The notes beneath the pieces are model-generated. The model ran no database searches, was not told the DNA's origin, and was given only the letters and a program-made list of their open reading frames with translations. From Flaccisagitta enflata (taxonomy: Eukaryota > Chaetognatha > Sagittoidea > Aphragmophora): 64,000 nucleotides of DNA. The position numbers and the translations under genes are program-made. The stretch covers positions 56,234,001 to 56,298,000 of the forward strand of contig OZ231127.1 of NCBI GenBank assembly GCA_965153355.1, read 5' to 3'. Within the stretch, counting starts at the first letter, position 1. Each line of letters starts with the position of its first letter. Shown in pieces: positions 44,598 to 56,930 of the stretch.

Positions 44598-45112
44598 CTC
44601 GGGTGTGTCAATATGCAAAAGTATGTTTGATTAGATCATCGACATCAAGGAGTGTAAATAAAAGAATTCTAAAATTTTTTGCGTTTTTATTTTTTAAAAT
44701 TTCCATCATCTTCCGTTTTTTTAGCGAAAAAAAAGATTGTCAAAAATATATATACTTCCAGCATCTGCACTGAGTTTTGGTGAAAATAAGACTCATAACA
44801 TCTACAGAAAAGATTGGTTATTCTCTCTTTATACAACTTTGGTGATAAATAAACAACCATTACTTTGTTGCAACTTGAATTAGCACCAAGATATTCATGT
44901 GTTGAATCTGATGAATTTCAGTAACAATGATACTGATAGAAAATCATCAACACAGCAATATACAAATTAGCCTCTAAAAAGGGGTTTTGAAAAAAATAGA
45001 AGATGAATGAAATTTGATAAAATAAAAACGTTAATGGTCTTAGAATTTAATATCTTATGCTGTCTGATGTTGATGGTCTCATCAAAAAACCTTTTGCATA
45101 TTGACACACCCG
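44598..45112. mobile_element. MITE with 10-bp target duplication (Mutator-like?)
   Basis: Ends CGGGTGTGTCAATATGC.. and ..GCATATTGACACACCCG, flanked by perfect AATAAGAGGT copies (44588-44597 and 45113-45122). The 9-11 bp duplication size fits Mutator-like elements. 515 bp, no ORF of note. Confidence 0.65.
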
Positions 45113-45439
45113 AATAAGAGGTGCCCACACAAGGGAAAGGGCGTTTAATAAAATCCATTCCTACAAGGGTATGTGGAAGACAGGCAGAACAAGGGACAGG
45201 TGACTCATTCCGAAGCGCGGGATTATCAAGATATAGGTAGGAGAACAAACACAACAAGGTGAAGAAAAGGGGCTTTTTACTGGACATGGAAGCAGACACA
45301 AATGGGTAGGCTTTATGGAAAGGGAGCTTTTTGAATTGGGCAAAACAAGAGCCACAGAAGTGAATAAGGGCAATGAGCTATGGCGGTCAGACACTTGGTT
45401 AATCTTAAACCTGGTGAAATCTGTATTTGAATAACTTAA

Positions 45440-45537
45440 TGAATGAATGAATGAATAAATGAACGAATGAATGAATGAATGAATGAATGAATGAATGAAT
45501 GAATGAATGAATGAATGAATGAATGAATGAATGAAAG
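45440..45537. repeat. (GAAT)n microsatellite
   Basis: Tetranucleotide tract with a few variant units. Confidence 0.97.
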
Positions 45538-45990
45538 AATGAATGGATGTATGAGTGAATGAATGAATTACATGTGATGGGTCCGGATTAAACACCAGTG
45601 AGAGCTCCAAAGGCTCTCATCCTTAAGTAAAGTGGGGTTGAGTAGTAATGTTGTCCAACTTTCATAAGGAGTTAACTTTTGATATAACGTCGCTGATCAA
45701 AGCAAAACGCAATTTTGAAGTTAGGAATAAGGACACATCCCATTTTCCGATCGATCGCGTTCTCTATGGGTCACCATCGCTCTAACACACGAAATTCGAC
45801 CTTATTTTCTGATTTAGGACAAAGGCGCGGTTGGGATTGAATTGGGTGGATGCTGAGGGGGGGGGGGGGAACTTTGATGGGTGACAATACCCTTGAAAAT
45901 TTGGCGCTTATGATCTGTCGGCATGGTTTTCTGTCTACCTTTTTGTCTTTCTACTTGTCTGTTTGTCTATTCCTCTATCTCTGCCTCTGT
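45538..45990. other. Unassigned DNA
   Basis: Contains a G-run of about 12 at 45858. No gene recognised. Confidence 0.4.
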
Positions 45991-45993
45991 TCT

Positions 45994-45997
<4 letters not shown>

Positions 45998-46028
<31 letters not shown>

Positions 46029-46107
46029 GTCTGTCTCCGCCTGCCGGTCTGTCTGGATGCTCTCTCTGTCTGTCTGTCTGTCTGTCTGTCTGCCGGTCTG
46101 TCTGTCT

Positions 46108-46162
<55 letters not shown>
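45998..46162. repeat. (CTGT)n and (CT)n microsatellites
   Basis: Two CTGT blocks (45998-46035 and 46066-46108) and a CT tract (46110-46162). Confidence 0.97.
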
Positions 46163-46721
<559 letters not shown>

Positions 46722-47110
46722 ATGTGGATATATCGCGTGCACCGTTTGGTGGCAGCGTTATGCAATTTGGGGAATGGCGAAAACAAATGCGTTTCCTCAT
46801 TCCATGTCCGTTTGTCGGTGGCGCCTCAATATGAAAGGAGATTCAATGGCGCGTGAAAGCTAAGAATGGAAAAAAAGCGCCGCGCCGCCGCTCACTTGGC
46901 CATCGCTCGTCGTAGCTCTTTCGTCGGGAGCATGCATTCCCGCTATGTCACTATGTCGGTCTCTCCCTATCCCTATGTCTATTGAATTTACATTTCGACT
47001 AGTTTAGAAACTTACCGCTATTTTAAGACATTTTTTGCCACAATTTCCATGCTGCATCGCATGTCTGTTTGTCTGACTGTCTGTCTGTGTATGTCTCTGT
47101 CTCTGACTGA

Positions 47111-47148
<38 letters not shown>

Positions 47149-47477
47149 CTCCTCCTCTCGTTGTGTTGTTTCTTCCAAAGCTTTGTCCTAATGATGTCCG
47201 GGGGGAAACATAACTCTGACCCCGCCAATTGCTTTCTGCCCCGAAACCAACATTTATGCTCGGCAATTCTCCATTTCTCCCCTCCTCTCATTTTCCGAAA
47301 TGATGAAGGCGCTCTCGAATTACGACAGAAAAAAAAAACGCGAGAGGCTTCCATGGACGAATCTGTTTTCGACCTGAGCCATTGTAAGCGGCGCTTGTGT
47401 ACGTATGTAGGTTTGCGTATTCGTCAAGGGTCCTGTCCATCGTGATTTCAATTTAATTGAATGATCGAGCGACACAA
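46722..47477. other. Unassigned DNA
   Basis: A short (CTGT)/(CT)n stretch at 47060-47142; no gene recognised. Confidence 0.4.
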
Positions 47478-47606
47478 AACAAGCCCAGGCGGGCAACTCG
47501 ATGCGTCATCTGCGTGACATTAGAAGAGGCCGACGGACGGACCGACGAACCGACGGACGGACAGGCCCTTTTATAGAGATGCGATGACGTATGACGCATC
47601 TAAAAA
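47478..47606 (-). mobile_element. HINE-B, short internally deleted copy
   Basis: AACAAGCCCAGGCGGGC, AACTCGATGCGTCATC, (GGAC)/(CGAC) units, GGCCCTTTTATAGA, then GATGCGATGACGTATGACGC, ATCTAAAAA. Both ends are present in only 129 bp. Confidence 0.88.
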
Positions 47607-47631
47607 CCTAATGACATATTGTTACTACATA

Positions 47632-48163
47632 CAGTAGATCTCGTCTAGACTTGAGATAACGGGGGCAAGCATTGTAGAAAACAAATGAAGATGAGTGATA
47701 TTTGAAACATAGACTTATAAAGGGATGCTTTTTTTTCTGAAAGGCCATGAAACACATTTCATGTATTCATTTATATCAATATTTCGAGAATTTTTGAGGG
47801 AACATTTTTAAATAATGCTAACTTTCCACAGTATGTTCTGTAAGAATGTCGCTCGTTTAGCGGTTGCTAAGGGTTGTCACACATAGATACGCTCCCTAGC
47901 AACGGCCAAACGAGCGACATTCTTACAGAACATACTGTGGGAAAGTTGTAGCAAATTTGATTTTAAGCAATGTTCTTTAAAAAATCTCTCAAAATATTGA
48001 TATTTTAGTGAGAATACATGGAAATGTGTTTCCATGGCAACCAATTATTACGGGGAATTAAGCATCCTTTGATTAGTCTATGATCCAAATATTGTTCCCC
48101 TGGCTTCATTCATCTTTCCACAGTGCTTGTCCCCGTTATCTCAAGTCTAGACGGGATCTACTG
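47632..48163. mobile_element. Palindromic pogo/mariner-like MITE
   Basis: Starts CAGTAGATCTCGTCTAGAC and ends GTCTAGACGGGATCTACTG, flanked by TA. Almost the whole 532 bp folds back; the centre is near 47875, with AACATACTGTGG/CCACAGTATGTT words mirrored around it. Confidence 0.75.
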
Positions 48164-48390
48164 TACATTCGGAATTTCTTCCCCGCCGCAAATCCTTTTA
48201 TCATTTTTCCAACCAAAACATATTGAGATGCTCCTTCACAAGGAAAACATATACTCGTTACAGATAGACAAACTGACAGATAGACGTTTTTTTCTCAAAA
48301 ATTGGGTGTTTTTTTTTACCGTCGAGAAATCACGTTAGGACTAAACGTAACTCAACAAGCCTTACGAAATGATGAAAAGCGACGACTTGC

Positions 48391-48671
48391 TTTTTTAAGA
48401 TGCGTCCTCGCATCTCTATGATAGGGTCCGTCCGTCCGTCCGTCCGTCCGTCCGTCCGTCCGTCCGTCCGTCCGTCCGTCCGTTACGCCTCCTTGAAAAT
48501 CGCAGTTTTCGGCCATTTTCAGCCGCGAGGATGTCACGCATCAAGTCAAACAGTAGTTAGGATGTTTTGATGTACTGTGTCTTTTCATCTATCTGTCCGT
48601 CCATGTTGAGCGCCAAAGTCAACACAAGCAGAGACAAAGTCATGACGCATCGTTGCCTGATCGGGCTTGTT
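48391..48671 (+). mobile_element. HINE-B copy, full length
   Basis: TTTTTTAAGATGCGTCCTCG, CATCTCTATGATAGGG, (TCCG)n (48426-48483), a TTGAAAATCGCAGTTTTC block, then TGACGCATCGTTGCCTGATC, GGGCTTGTT. The terminal hairpin is GCCTGATCGGGC. Confidence 0.88.
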
Positions 48672-49959
48672 GTTTTATTTACAATCGCAAATTCACGTGT
48701 TCTTGGACCAGGAATCCCAAAAATTGAATAATGATTAAAACACTGGTTGCGATTTCAAAACCGAGTGAAATTCGATTGCCCACGATGCTGTCTTTCTTCC
48801 CTGAAATTTCTTTGGATGATGCTCAATGACGTTTGTAACGTGTCTTGGCCATACGTTCGAGGGAACGTGCCTTGGCCATACGTTTGAGGAACTGTGATGG
48901 CAACAGTCTTGTTAGTTTTTTTCTAGTCTTTTGTTGACTAAAACAGAAAACTTTGTTCTCCCGTTTTTCTGTTTTAGCCTGTCAGTTTTGTCGTCCCACT
49001 CTCAACCGCCCCTGTTGGTTGAGCTGCAGTCGTAACAGACGCCCCAGCTTCTTGTTTTTGTCGTTGGACCACTTCAAACGGCAGAACAACTTCCATAAGA
49101 GCATTGTTAATGAAAAAATCTTACGAAACATCACATAAGTGACATAACATAGAACAATAATTGTAACAATTACAGGCACTAGCCCTGTACCTGACCTTTC
49201 TAAAATCACTGATCATCAGAAACATCGAACCTGATCGCCGATGCAAAAATCGCCGCCAAAAGTAGCAACGCGAAAAAAGAATTCATTTTTGTGGGATAAA
49301 GTGGCGTTAGGTTTTTTTTCCCCATCAGGGTGGGATTTGATGGACTGTGTAGGTGGGTTGTGTGGTATAAAGTGGCGTTAGGTGTTTTTTTCCCATCAGG
49401 GTGGGATTTGATGGACTGTGGGGGGAGGTGTGGGGGAGTGGGAGGCGTGGAGGGAGGTGTGGGGGGAGGGAGGAATCAGTTTATATTCTTCTCTTTATCT
49501 CGATATCTATATATTTTCATATCATTATATCTTTATATCTTTATATCTTAATGATTTGTATATTAATATCTTACATCTAAAGAGGACGCATCGTTTGGAC
49601 ATCTCTTGGCCTTGTTTTCTTCTCTCTTCATTTTTTGTTCTCTGTTTCTCTCAATTTCTTGTTTTTGTCTTCTCTTTTTCCTCCATTTTTTTTCTTCTTC
49701 GTCTTTTTTCCTTTGATCGGTATTGAGCTACCAACTTCAACCCGGCTTGACATACTTAAGGTTCAAATGCTTTCAATGGAGGCAAAACACAACAACAACA
49801 AAGATTTTCAGGATTTTCTTTCATTCCTTCTTACTTTTTTTTCTTCTTTGCTGCCTGTATTCGCCTTTTGCACTTAATCCTGCTGTCTCACTATCTGACT
49901 TTCACTCAAACTCTCTGTCTGAATTCCGGTTGTCCGGACACATCACGCATCATCTGTCT
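48672..49959. other. Unassigned DNA with one direct duplication
   Basis: A segment of about 60 bp (AAAGTGGCGTTAGG .. CATCAGGGTGGGATTTG .. TGGACTGTG) occurs twice in tandem at about 49299-49420. No gene recognised. Confidence 0.45.
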
Positions 49960-49979
49960 GTTTATCTTTTTATATGCGT

Positions 49980-50060
49980 CTGTAAAATGTCGTGTCTGTC
50001 CGTTGGTTGGTCGGTTGGTTGAGCGATCGGTCTGTCTGTCCATCACGCGAACATTAAATG
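49980..50060 (+). mobile_element. HINE fragment
   Basis: (TTGGTCGG)/(GTCTGTCC) tract and CATCACGCGAACATT only, resembling the (GTCY)n region plus flank. Confidence 0.4.
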
Positions 50061-50110
50061 AACAAAACCAGATGACTTTATTCACCAGCATATTCTCTCA
50101 TTCAAAAGAT

Positions 50111-50156
50111 TCATTCATTCATTCATTCATTCATTCATTCATTCATTCAATCAATA

Positions 50157-50203
<47 letters not shown>

Positions 50204-50254
50204 CATACATTCATTCATTCATTCATTCATTCATTCATTCATTCATTCATTCAT
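50111..50254. repeat. (ATTC)n-(AATC)n-(ATTC)n microsatellite
   Basis: Three consecutive tetranucleotide blocks. Confidence 0.98.
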
Positions 50255-50338
50255 TTTTAAAAAAAGGTTCATTCACAGGGGACACATCGTTGGTCTCGTT
50301 TTCACTGGCTTTCCTGCATATGCATCTTCTTTTTCTCC

Positions 50339-50496
<158 letters not shown>

Positions 50497-50672
50497 TTTT
50501 TTTTTCTTGATACTTTTTTCTCTTTTGCGTTCACACCTCCATTCTTCACTCCCCCCATTGGCTCGATCCATCATCCCATTAACATATTCATGACGGTCTT
50601 AGGTTGAGTGAGAAAGACATCAACAGTTGAGCGTTGACGGGCGTCGAACCAGGTGGCGAGACCGTGTCGTGG

Positions 50673-50676
<4 letters not shown>

Positions 50677-50758
<82 letters not shown>
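50677..50758. repeat. (GA)n-(CAGA)n compound microsatellite
   Basis: GA tract then about seven CAGA units; purine-rich to 50890. Confidence 0.97.
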
Positions 50759-50889
50759 TACAGGGACCGAGAGAGACGGAGATGGAGACAAACAGCCGGA
50801 GAGAGACAGGGAGAGACAGACAATGACAGTGAGACAGACTGAGATAGATACGGAGACAGAGACTGAGACAGAGAAAGAGACCGAGGCCA

Positions 50890-51847
50890 CGAGTATCAGG
50901 TGCTCCACTCTGAGGGTACTGATGCCGTGCCATCCCTCATTCAACATTTCTTTCAAGACAGAGAAAAAAAAGAAAAAAAAAAAGGGAATGTTTTATTAGT
51001 GTGGCGACGAGGATTCAAGCGTCAAACGACGCAAATCGCTTCAGATAAATCCGAAATGGACCCGAGAAATTACAATCGAACAGTTTGAGGACGTTGATGC
51101 CCCGAGCTCTTGCTTTTTTTTTTTTTTGGCTGAAATGGTAAGCAAGCAATTGTGAACCCAATGTGATCTGCATGATATATATCGGTCCTTCTACTATTTC
51201 TCAAAGAGTCATTTGTTTTAACGCGATTTGACTGAATCATTAATAGCTCTCCACATTTATCTCTAACGTTGGCCTCCTTGGCCGTAGTCATAATTAAGAC
51301 CACAATGGGGCATTAATATATGTAATGTATGCAATAGTAAAGGCATGGAAGATGGAAATATCTCCGAACGAGTCCGTTGTCTAAATGAGGTAGCATATGG
51401 CTTGCGGCAAATGGATGAACTCTGATCAATAAAGAAAAAAAGTGAGGTAGAACGAGAAGTTTATCGAACGACCATAAAACCATAGTCATATGGGAACCTA
51501 TTCACTTAGACTTGCAAATGCGTGCACTAAGCTCTCCTCTGAAATATGTATCGGCAAATGAGTGCACTCAGCTTCTGTCTTCTTAATCTAAGTGCAACGT
51601 TTACAATTTAAGGTTCAATCTTTTAGGTTTGGTCAGAGGTCATTAATTTGTATCGAATAAGTGTCAATTGACGTGAGTTGATTAGCAAATATCCTTGCCA
51701 AACTCGACCAATTTTAAGTGAGTGTTACTTAAATCGAATGGTGTACTTAAATTTTATGGTCGAATTCTTTTTTCACGACAGACGTGACAGACCCGACAGA
51801 CCGACTTTCACGGCGAAGTGTTCTGTGTCTAAAGTGTTCTGAGTCTA
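50890..51847. other. Unassigned DNA
   Basis: No gene recognised. Confidence 0.4.
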
Positions 51848-52061
51848 AACAAGTACAACGCGGGTTTGAAATATGGTCGCGGACGGTTGAGCAGTGGTAT
51901 ACAACTCACCCTCTCAAAAAAAAAAAAAAAAAAATCACAACCGCCGCAAAATTAAGCGCGTTTTTAAATTCTCAACTCAGGCGTGACCGACGGACGGACG
52001 GATAGACGGATGGATGGATGGACGAGAAAAGCCTCTTATTGAGTCGCTAGTCCGCGACTGC
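51848..52061 (-). mobile_element. HINE-A copy, diverged
   Basis: AACAAGTACAACGCGGG, TCGCGGACGGTTGAGCAG, an A-run, GCGCGTTTTTAAATTC, (GGAC/GGAT)n, AAGCCTCTTATTGAG, then the hairpin GTCGCTAGTCCGCGAC. Confidence 0.75.
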
Positions 52062-52515
52062 GTAAAACTATTAAAAAGCGGAAGTAGAATGGCGCTAAGT
52101 ATAGAAGCCAACAGAGAAGGCTGATCGGCAAAACCTTTTTCTCTTTTTAGATTATTAACGTGACGCAATCCGCGACCGAGCGCTAAAATAAATGTACCCA
52201 TTAAGGATCTGCAGACTGGAAGTGTGAAAGGCCAAACTACCAACGAGGTTGAGGGGTGAACACAATTGGCAAGAGGAGGAGGAGGAGCAGTCGAGGAATG
52301 AAAATGTAAACGTGGATCACGTAAAAATATGTTTCATCGCCCACTAAAGAATAGCGTAACATGGACGAAAGATAAGATTTCGTATTGCGACGAAAGAATG
52401 TATCAAACCAGTTCAGATAAGTGCCAGGCAACGCTCCGCTTTAGTCGATATCTCTCCCTATCAATCTTAACCTGTCTTCACGCGAAAAGCGCATATTTTC
52501 TCGTATAGCTTTTTT
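52062..52515. other. Unassigned DNA
   Basis: No gene recognised. Confidence 0.4.
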
Positions 52516-52520
52516 TTTTT

Positions 52521-52921
52521 TGGTGCCATTCTGTGCTTTTTTTTTACGGTGTTGTGTTGAGGTCAAGGTGCCGTACTCAACGTACGCATGGACCGGTGGA
52601 CATGAACTGACGTATATCCGGACACATGGTATTTTTACCTTCCTCTCGATCATCACCTGTCTCTGCAGCACTTAGTTTCTCAAATAGGCTTTTATGTGCC
52701 ATTTTGAGTTGTTTTTTTTTACAGCTTTGTCAAGGATCGGGTGCTGTACTCATGTACTTAACGTACGCATAGACCGTTGATCATACAGGTACTTATATCC
52801 GGACATTTTTTTTGTGTCATTTTGTACTTTTTACTACAGCTTTGTGTCGATGTCGAGGTGCCATACATACCTTACGCGTAGACCGATGGAGATAAAGTGA
52901 CGCGTATCCGGACACGTGGCG
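52521..52921. repeat. Three diverged copies of a 110-bp unit
   Basis: Copies at about 52521-52628, 52696-52805 and 52814-52921. Each has a GCCATTTTG..T-run..ACAGCTTTGT part, a GTACTCAACGTACGCATAGA-like part and TATCCGGACAC. No coding signal. Confidence 0.75.
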
Positions 52922-53512
52922 TTTTAGAAAGAATAGCACGCGGGCTGGATTGAGGGGGGCTGATGACCGCGGAGGTTACGCGAAGACGGCGGCCGAGAAA
53001 AGCGAAGAGAAACTCGACGAAGATCAGCAATAAAAAAGAAAATTCCTCCCACGAGAAAACGCGCCGTTGAAAGCCTCAGGAAGATGAAAATAGATTACGG
53101 TGGCCACGACGCCAACGAAGGCGGCGGAGAGAAAATAGCAAATTCGTGGACAAGCAGGCGCAAGCATGGGCGACAAGACAAAGGCCTAATGCCCGACCAT
53201 CTCTCATAGCCAACACAACATGATCATCTTTATTTGTTCATCAGAAGGGGCGAAGTATGTGAGACATGCATTAAAAGAATTGCTCCAAAGAATGTTTAAA
53301 ACAATTCTCCTAATCTATTTACTTAGAATATCAAAGTAGAGAGGGAGCATAAAGACTCCGGTCATCACTGCGCAATCACCAAACTGATGCATGGTAATCA
53401 TACAGAGTGTAGTATGGAAAAGTTTCGTTTTTGTAATTTCCATTTCGTTTATGTAATTTCCAGCCATTCATGCTAAGATTTAATCATCCATTAATTCATT
53501 CATTTGTTCATT
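52922..53512. other. Unassigned DNA
   Basis: GC-rich to about 53160 without a clear frame. Nothing recognised. Confidence 0.4.
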
Positions 53513-53665
53513 CATTCCTTCATATCCATTCATTCATTCATTCATTCATTCATTCATTCATTCATTCATTCACTAATTTTTTTTAATCATTCATTCATTC
53601 ATTCATTCATTCATTCATTCATTCATTCATTCATTCATTCATTCATTCATTCATTCATTCATTTA
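53513..53665. repeat. (CATT)n microsatellite
   Basis: Two long CATT blocks separated by a short T-rich break at about 53573-53588. Confidence 0.98.
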
Positions 53666-54127
53666 TTCCTTCTATGGTCTCAAACGGTCTCCTGGCCTCC
53701 AGAGGATTAATCTGTTTTGTTATTTCTTTTTCTCTCCTTCTCGCCAATTCAGTTCAGTCCAACCTCAGTTTGATTACTTTTTTTTCCATCTTGTCGGAAC
53801 AACGGCGGAACGACTGCGGAAGTTAAAGGTGGTCTTAGTGGTTGCGAATTGCGATGTTGGTGTTGGTGTTGGTCTTGGTGTTGGTGATGGTGGCTGCTTT
53901 AGGGGATTCGCAGACATAAGGATTTATGTCCACAATGTCATACTGTTTCTTAGTAAAATTGAGGATTAAAATCTTAAAGGTATGGAGGGATCATGCATAA
54001 TGATTAATAAGAAATAATACATCAAAATTCAGTCATTAAAATAACTTGAATTGGAATGAAATAGTGCGACATAAGTGTTACATTATTATGATCGTAATTC
54101 TTACTTTCTGCCCAAAAGCAACCTGGT
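53666..54127. other. Unassigned DNA
   Basis: Contains short (GGTGTT)-type units at 53853-53892. No gene recognised. Confidence 0.4.
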
Positions 54128-54172
54128 ACAGTTGAACCACTGTGTCCTACAGGACACCGGCCCTTTGAGTTA
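54128..54172 (-). mobile_element. HINE-D fragment
   Basis: CTGTGTCCTACAGGACACCG, GCCCTTTGAG: one hairpin arm of HINE-D only. Confidence 0.5.
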
Positions 54173-55210
54173 TGATTAAATTTGCATCGCCAATTTTTGT
54201 TTTATTTGTGTCGCCTTATCCATCCATTCGTGTGAACAATTTTTCTCAAGCTATTTCTCTCCCACAACCCACATGCCCGTTCAGTCGTTTCAAATGGTAC
54301 TGAGATGGGATACCAAACCAAACTGTTTAAGTAATAACTAAAAGCAAGCCTTAGCATGCGTGGTATGCCATACTCTCTCTCTATCTCTCTCTCTCTCTCT
54401 CTCTCTCGTGTGTGAGGGATAAAGGCAAAAAGAACACGTCCGCATGAGTGACCCTTTATTTTCATTTCCCAGTCTGAATATATACTTTTTTCCTTCATTC
54501 AAATCACGCTGCTTTTGCTCCAATTTCGTTAACCTCGACTGCCTGACTTGTTCCCTTCTTCTTCGGCTGTTTTGTCACTGATGCTCCAGCTAGGCTTCAA
54601 CTCAACGATAGGAATTCCCGGTTCTTTTAGTGATCTTCACTGTTAATTTCGTTGTCGTTGTCGTTGTGTCCGGAGGAATCATGCCCGGTTGTTTATTGAA
54701 TTACGTTCAGCTGCACTTACAATGTAAGGAGAGGCTATGTGCCCATACATTTGGCGTTGTCGTTGTCGTTGTCGTTGTCGTTGATGTCGTTTCTGTTAGC
54801 CTTTCGTTAAGGTTGACTTGTTGTTTGTGCGGACTTGTTGTCGTTGCTGCACTGATTATCATTATCTCTTTGAAAACCGATAAGACTTGAAGACGTGCGA
54901 AGCTAGGGGCAGCCTCGCTTTTTTATCATTTTGATCTCCGTTATCTATGATCTTAGGTCCTCTCTATCGATGTCAACGAACCTTTTTGTCTCCTTTGCGA
55001 GTATTTGCTCTGTCGAAGTCTCAAAGACAATTCGTCAACGCAAGTGCAGTTGGTTTTATCTAATGACAAGAATCACTTTAAGGTTATCGATAGGTAAATC
55101 TTTGATATATCTTCACCTAGCGAATGTGATTTCCGAGCCAGCTGGCAAGGGACAAGTAAAAACCACAATCACACATGTTCCTTGTACAAACTAGTGTTAA
55201 ACATACATTG
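54173..55210. other. Unassigned DNA
   Basis: Short (CT)n at 54373-54406; GTCGTT hexamer runs at 54648-54667 and 54754-54785. No supported exon. Confidence 0.4.
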
Positions 55211-55212
55211 GG

Positions 55213-55214
<2 letters not shown>

Positions 55215-55251
<37 letters not shown>

Positions 55252-55273
55252 CTTTCGCTCTCTCTTTCTCTCC
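55215..55273. repeat. (CT)n microsatellite
   Basis: CT tract with GCTCTTTCGC interruptions. Confidence 0.97.
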
Positions 55274-55407
55274 ACAGTGGCCCTGAATATATTTCTCCTT
55301 CCACACTTATCGTCATCGTTTGTCTCAGTTCTTTTTCAATAACGCACGATTACTTGTGTTTGATTGTTGCAGCATTTACTGTTTACAATGAGTTTCTTTT
55401 CTTCTTG

Positions 55408-55536
55408 TTAGGTGCGACAAAGCACCTTTATAATTGGCTGTGTGCGTCGGTCTGTTGGTCTGTTGGTCGGTCTGTCGGTTAACGCATTCTTTCGACGATC
55501 CACACGTCGCACCTCATTAGCCTACTTGGGCTTGTT
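55408..55536 (+). mobile_element. HINE-C, full length
   Basis: TTAGGTGCGACAAAGCACCT (hairpin), TTATAATTGGCTGTGTGCG, (TCGGTCTGTTGG) tract, then the arm CACGTCGCACCTCATT, hairpin AGCCTACTTGGGCT and TGTT. 129 bp with all diagnostic parts. Confidence 0.85.
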
Positions 55537-55677
55537 TTTTACTAAAATTCATGTCATCATTCCTCTCATACTCAAGAAAATGTGTGCATGAGCAGACCCG
55601 CTGATTTTGTTTTCCTTCCGAGCAGCAGGAACTAACTCCCAAAATCTTCCGACTGGCCTGGCTGACTATTTACCTAC

Positions 55678-55722
55678 TATATTTTTCCTAATAAGCGCCC
55701 CCCCCCCCCCAGCACTATTTAT
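55678..55722. mobile_element. CCGTATTTT MITE fragment
   Basis: TATATTTTTCCTAATAAGCG followed by a C-run. Only the C-run end remains. Confidence 0.5.
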
Positions 55723-55851
55723 CCCTTTTTTTTTTCAAAAGAAATGAAAAAATTAGAGTGAAGAGATGAAAATTCAAGATACATAAATAAACTCTAATCT
55801 TTTTAGTTTCTTTTTTCCACTTTTTTTTTTCAAAATGCTTAAGAATTAAAA

Positions 55852-56026
55852 AACAAGGCCGGATACACGGCAATCCAGTCGCGGACGGTTGGGCAGGAGC
55901 AGTAATGCAAAAAACGCTCGGAATTAAAAAATGTGACGGACGGACGGACGGACCGACCAAGGGACCAACCTACCGACCTACCGACCGACACGGCAAGGTG
56001 TAGAGTCGCGTGTCCGCGACTAAAAA
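55852..56026 (-). mobile_element. HINE-A, full length
   Basis: AACAAGGCCGGATACACGGC, CAGTCGCGGACGGTTGGGC, (GGAC)/(GACC)n, GGCAAGGTGTAGA, hairpin GTCGCGTGTCCGCGAC, TAAAAA. About 175 bp. Confidence 0.92.
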
Positions 56027-56397
56027 TATTGTATTTTATATAAAAATGCTTAAAGATCTAAAGAATTCTCTGCTAGTGAAGGATTTTGCGTTTAAAAAAA
56101 GAGAGGGGGGAGGGCAAAAATTAGGGGAGGTGAGGGGAAATATGGTATGTCTGTCTGTCATAACATCTTTTGAGTTTAATTGGTGGACAAAGTGAGTGGG
56201 AGTAATTGAAGCGCCAAAAACTTGATTAGCTCTCTCTCTCGCTGGAATAATAACAGAAGTTTGCCAAATTTTTGAAGGCCCTTATCTTCTGTTTCATAGG
56301 TGTAAAAACCTGTGATGCAGATGTACAAAACATTTTCTATCTCAATTCTCAACATTTTCCTCCTTTTCTTGAATTTTTCAAATCAAATCAAGTACAG

Positions 56398-56398
<1 letters not shown>

Positions 56399-56454
<56 letters not shown>
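56399..56454. repeat. (CT)n microsatellite
   Basis: Perfect CT tract. Confidence 0.98.
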
Positions 56455-56458
<4 letters not shown>

Positions 56459-56930
56459 CTTTCTTTTCCCTTCTTTTTGCCAATTTTTTTTCCTTCCTGG
56501 CTCTTGGAACCTTCCGAACGACCACCAACTCTTCCGAGCAGCGGCGCTGCGCGCTGCTACACAATCAGCGCCTCTGTGCATGAGATGGAATTACAGATAT
56601 CTTTTTTCAAATGTCAATATTTTTCATTTGTCCCTTGACATCCGTTGAATTATAAAAGAAGGACTTAGCGTGGGAAAGTACAGCTCTTGTCTTGAGTCCG
56701 TTTTTCATAGTGGAGTTAGTGTATAACGTATCATGTAAATATTTGTCAGTAAAGTAGATCTGATGGCGTTATGACTTGCAATTTTAGCTATGAAGCTGCT
56801 GAACACAATCATTAACAAACAGCACCATTCAGGCAACGGCCTTTAGCCGATTCCCGTTTTTCTTGCTGAAAAAGCAGGATTCGAAACCGTGAAAATCTTC
56901 ACTTTCCCTGTCTAAGAACGACCTACTGTA
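56455..56930. other. Unassigned DNA
   Basis: No gene recognised. Confidence 0.4.
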
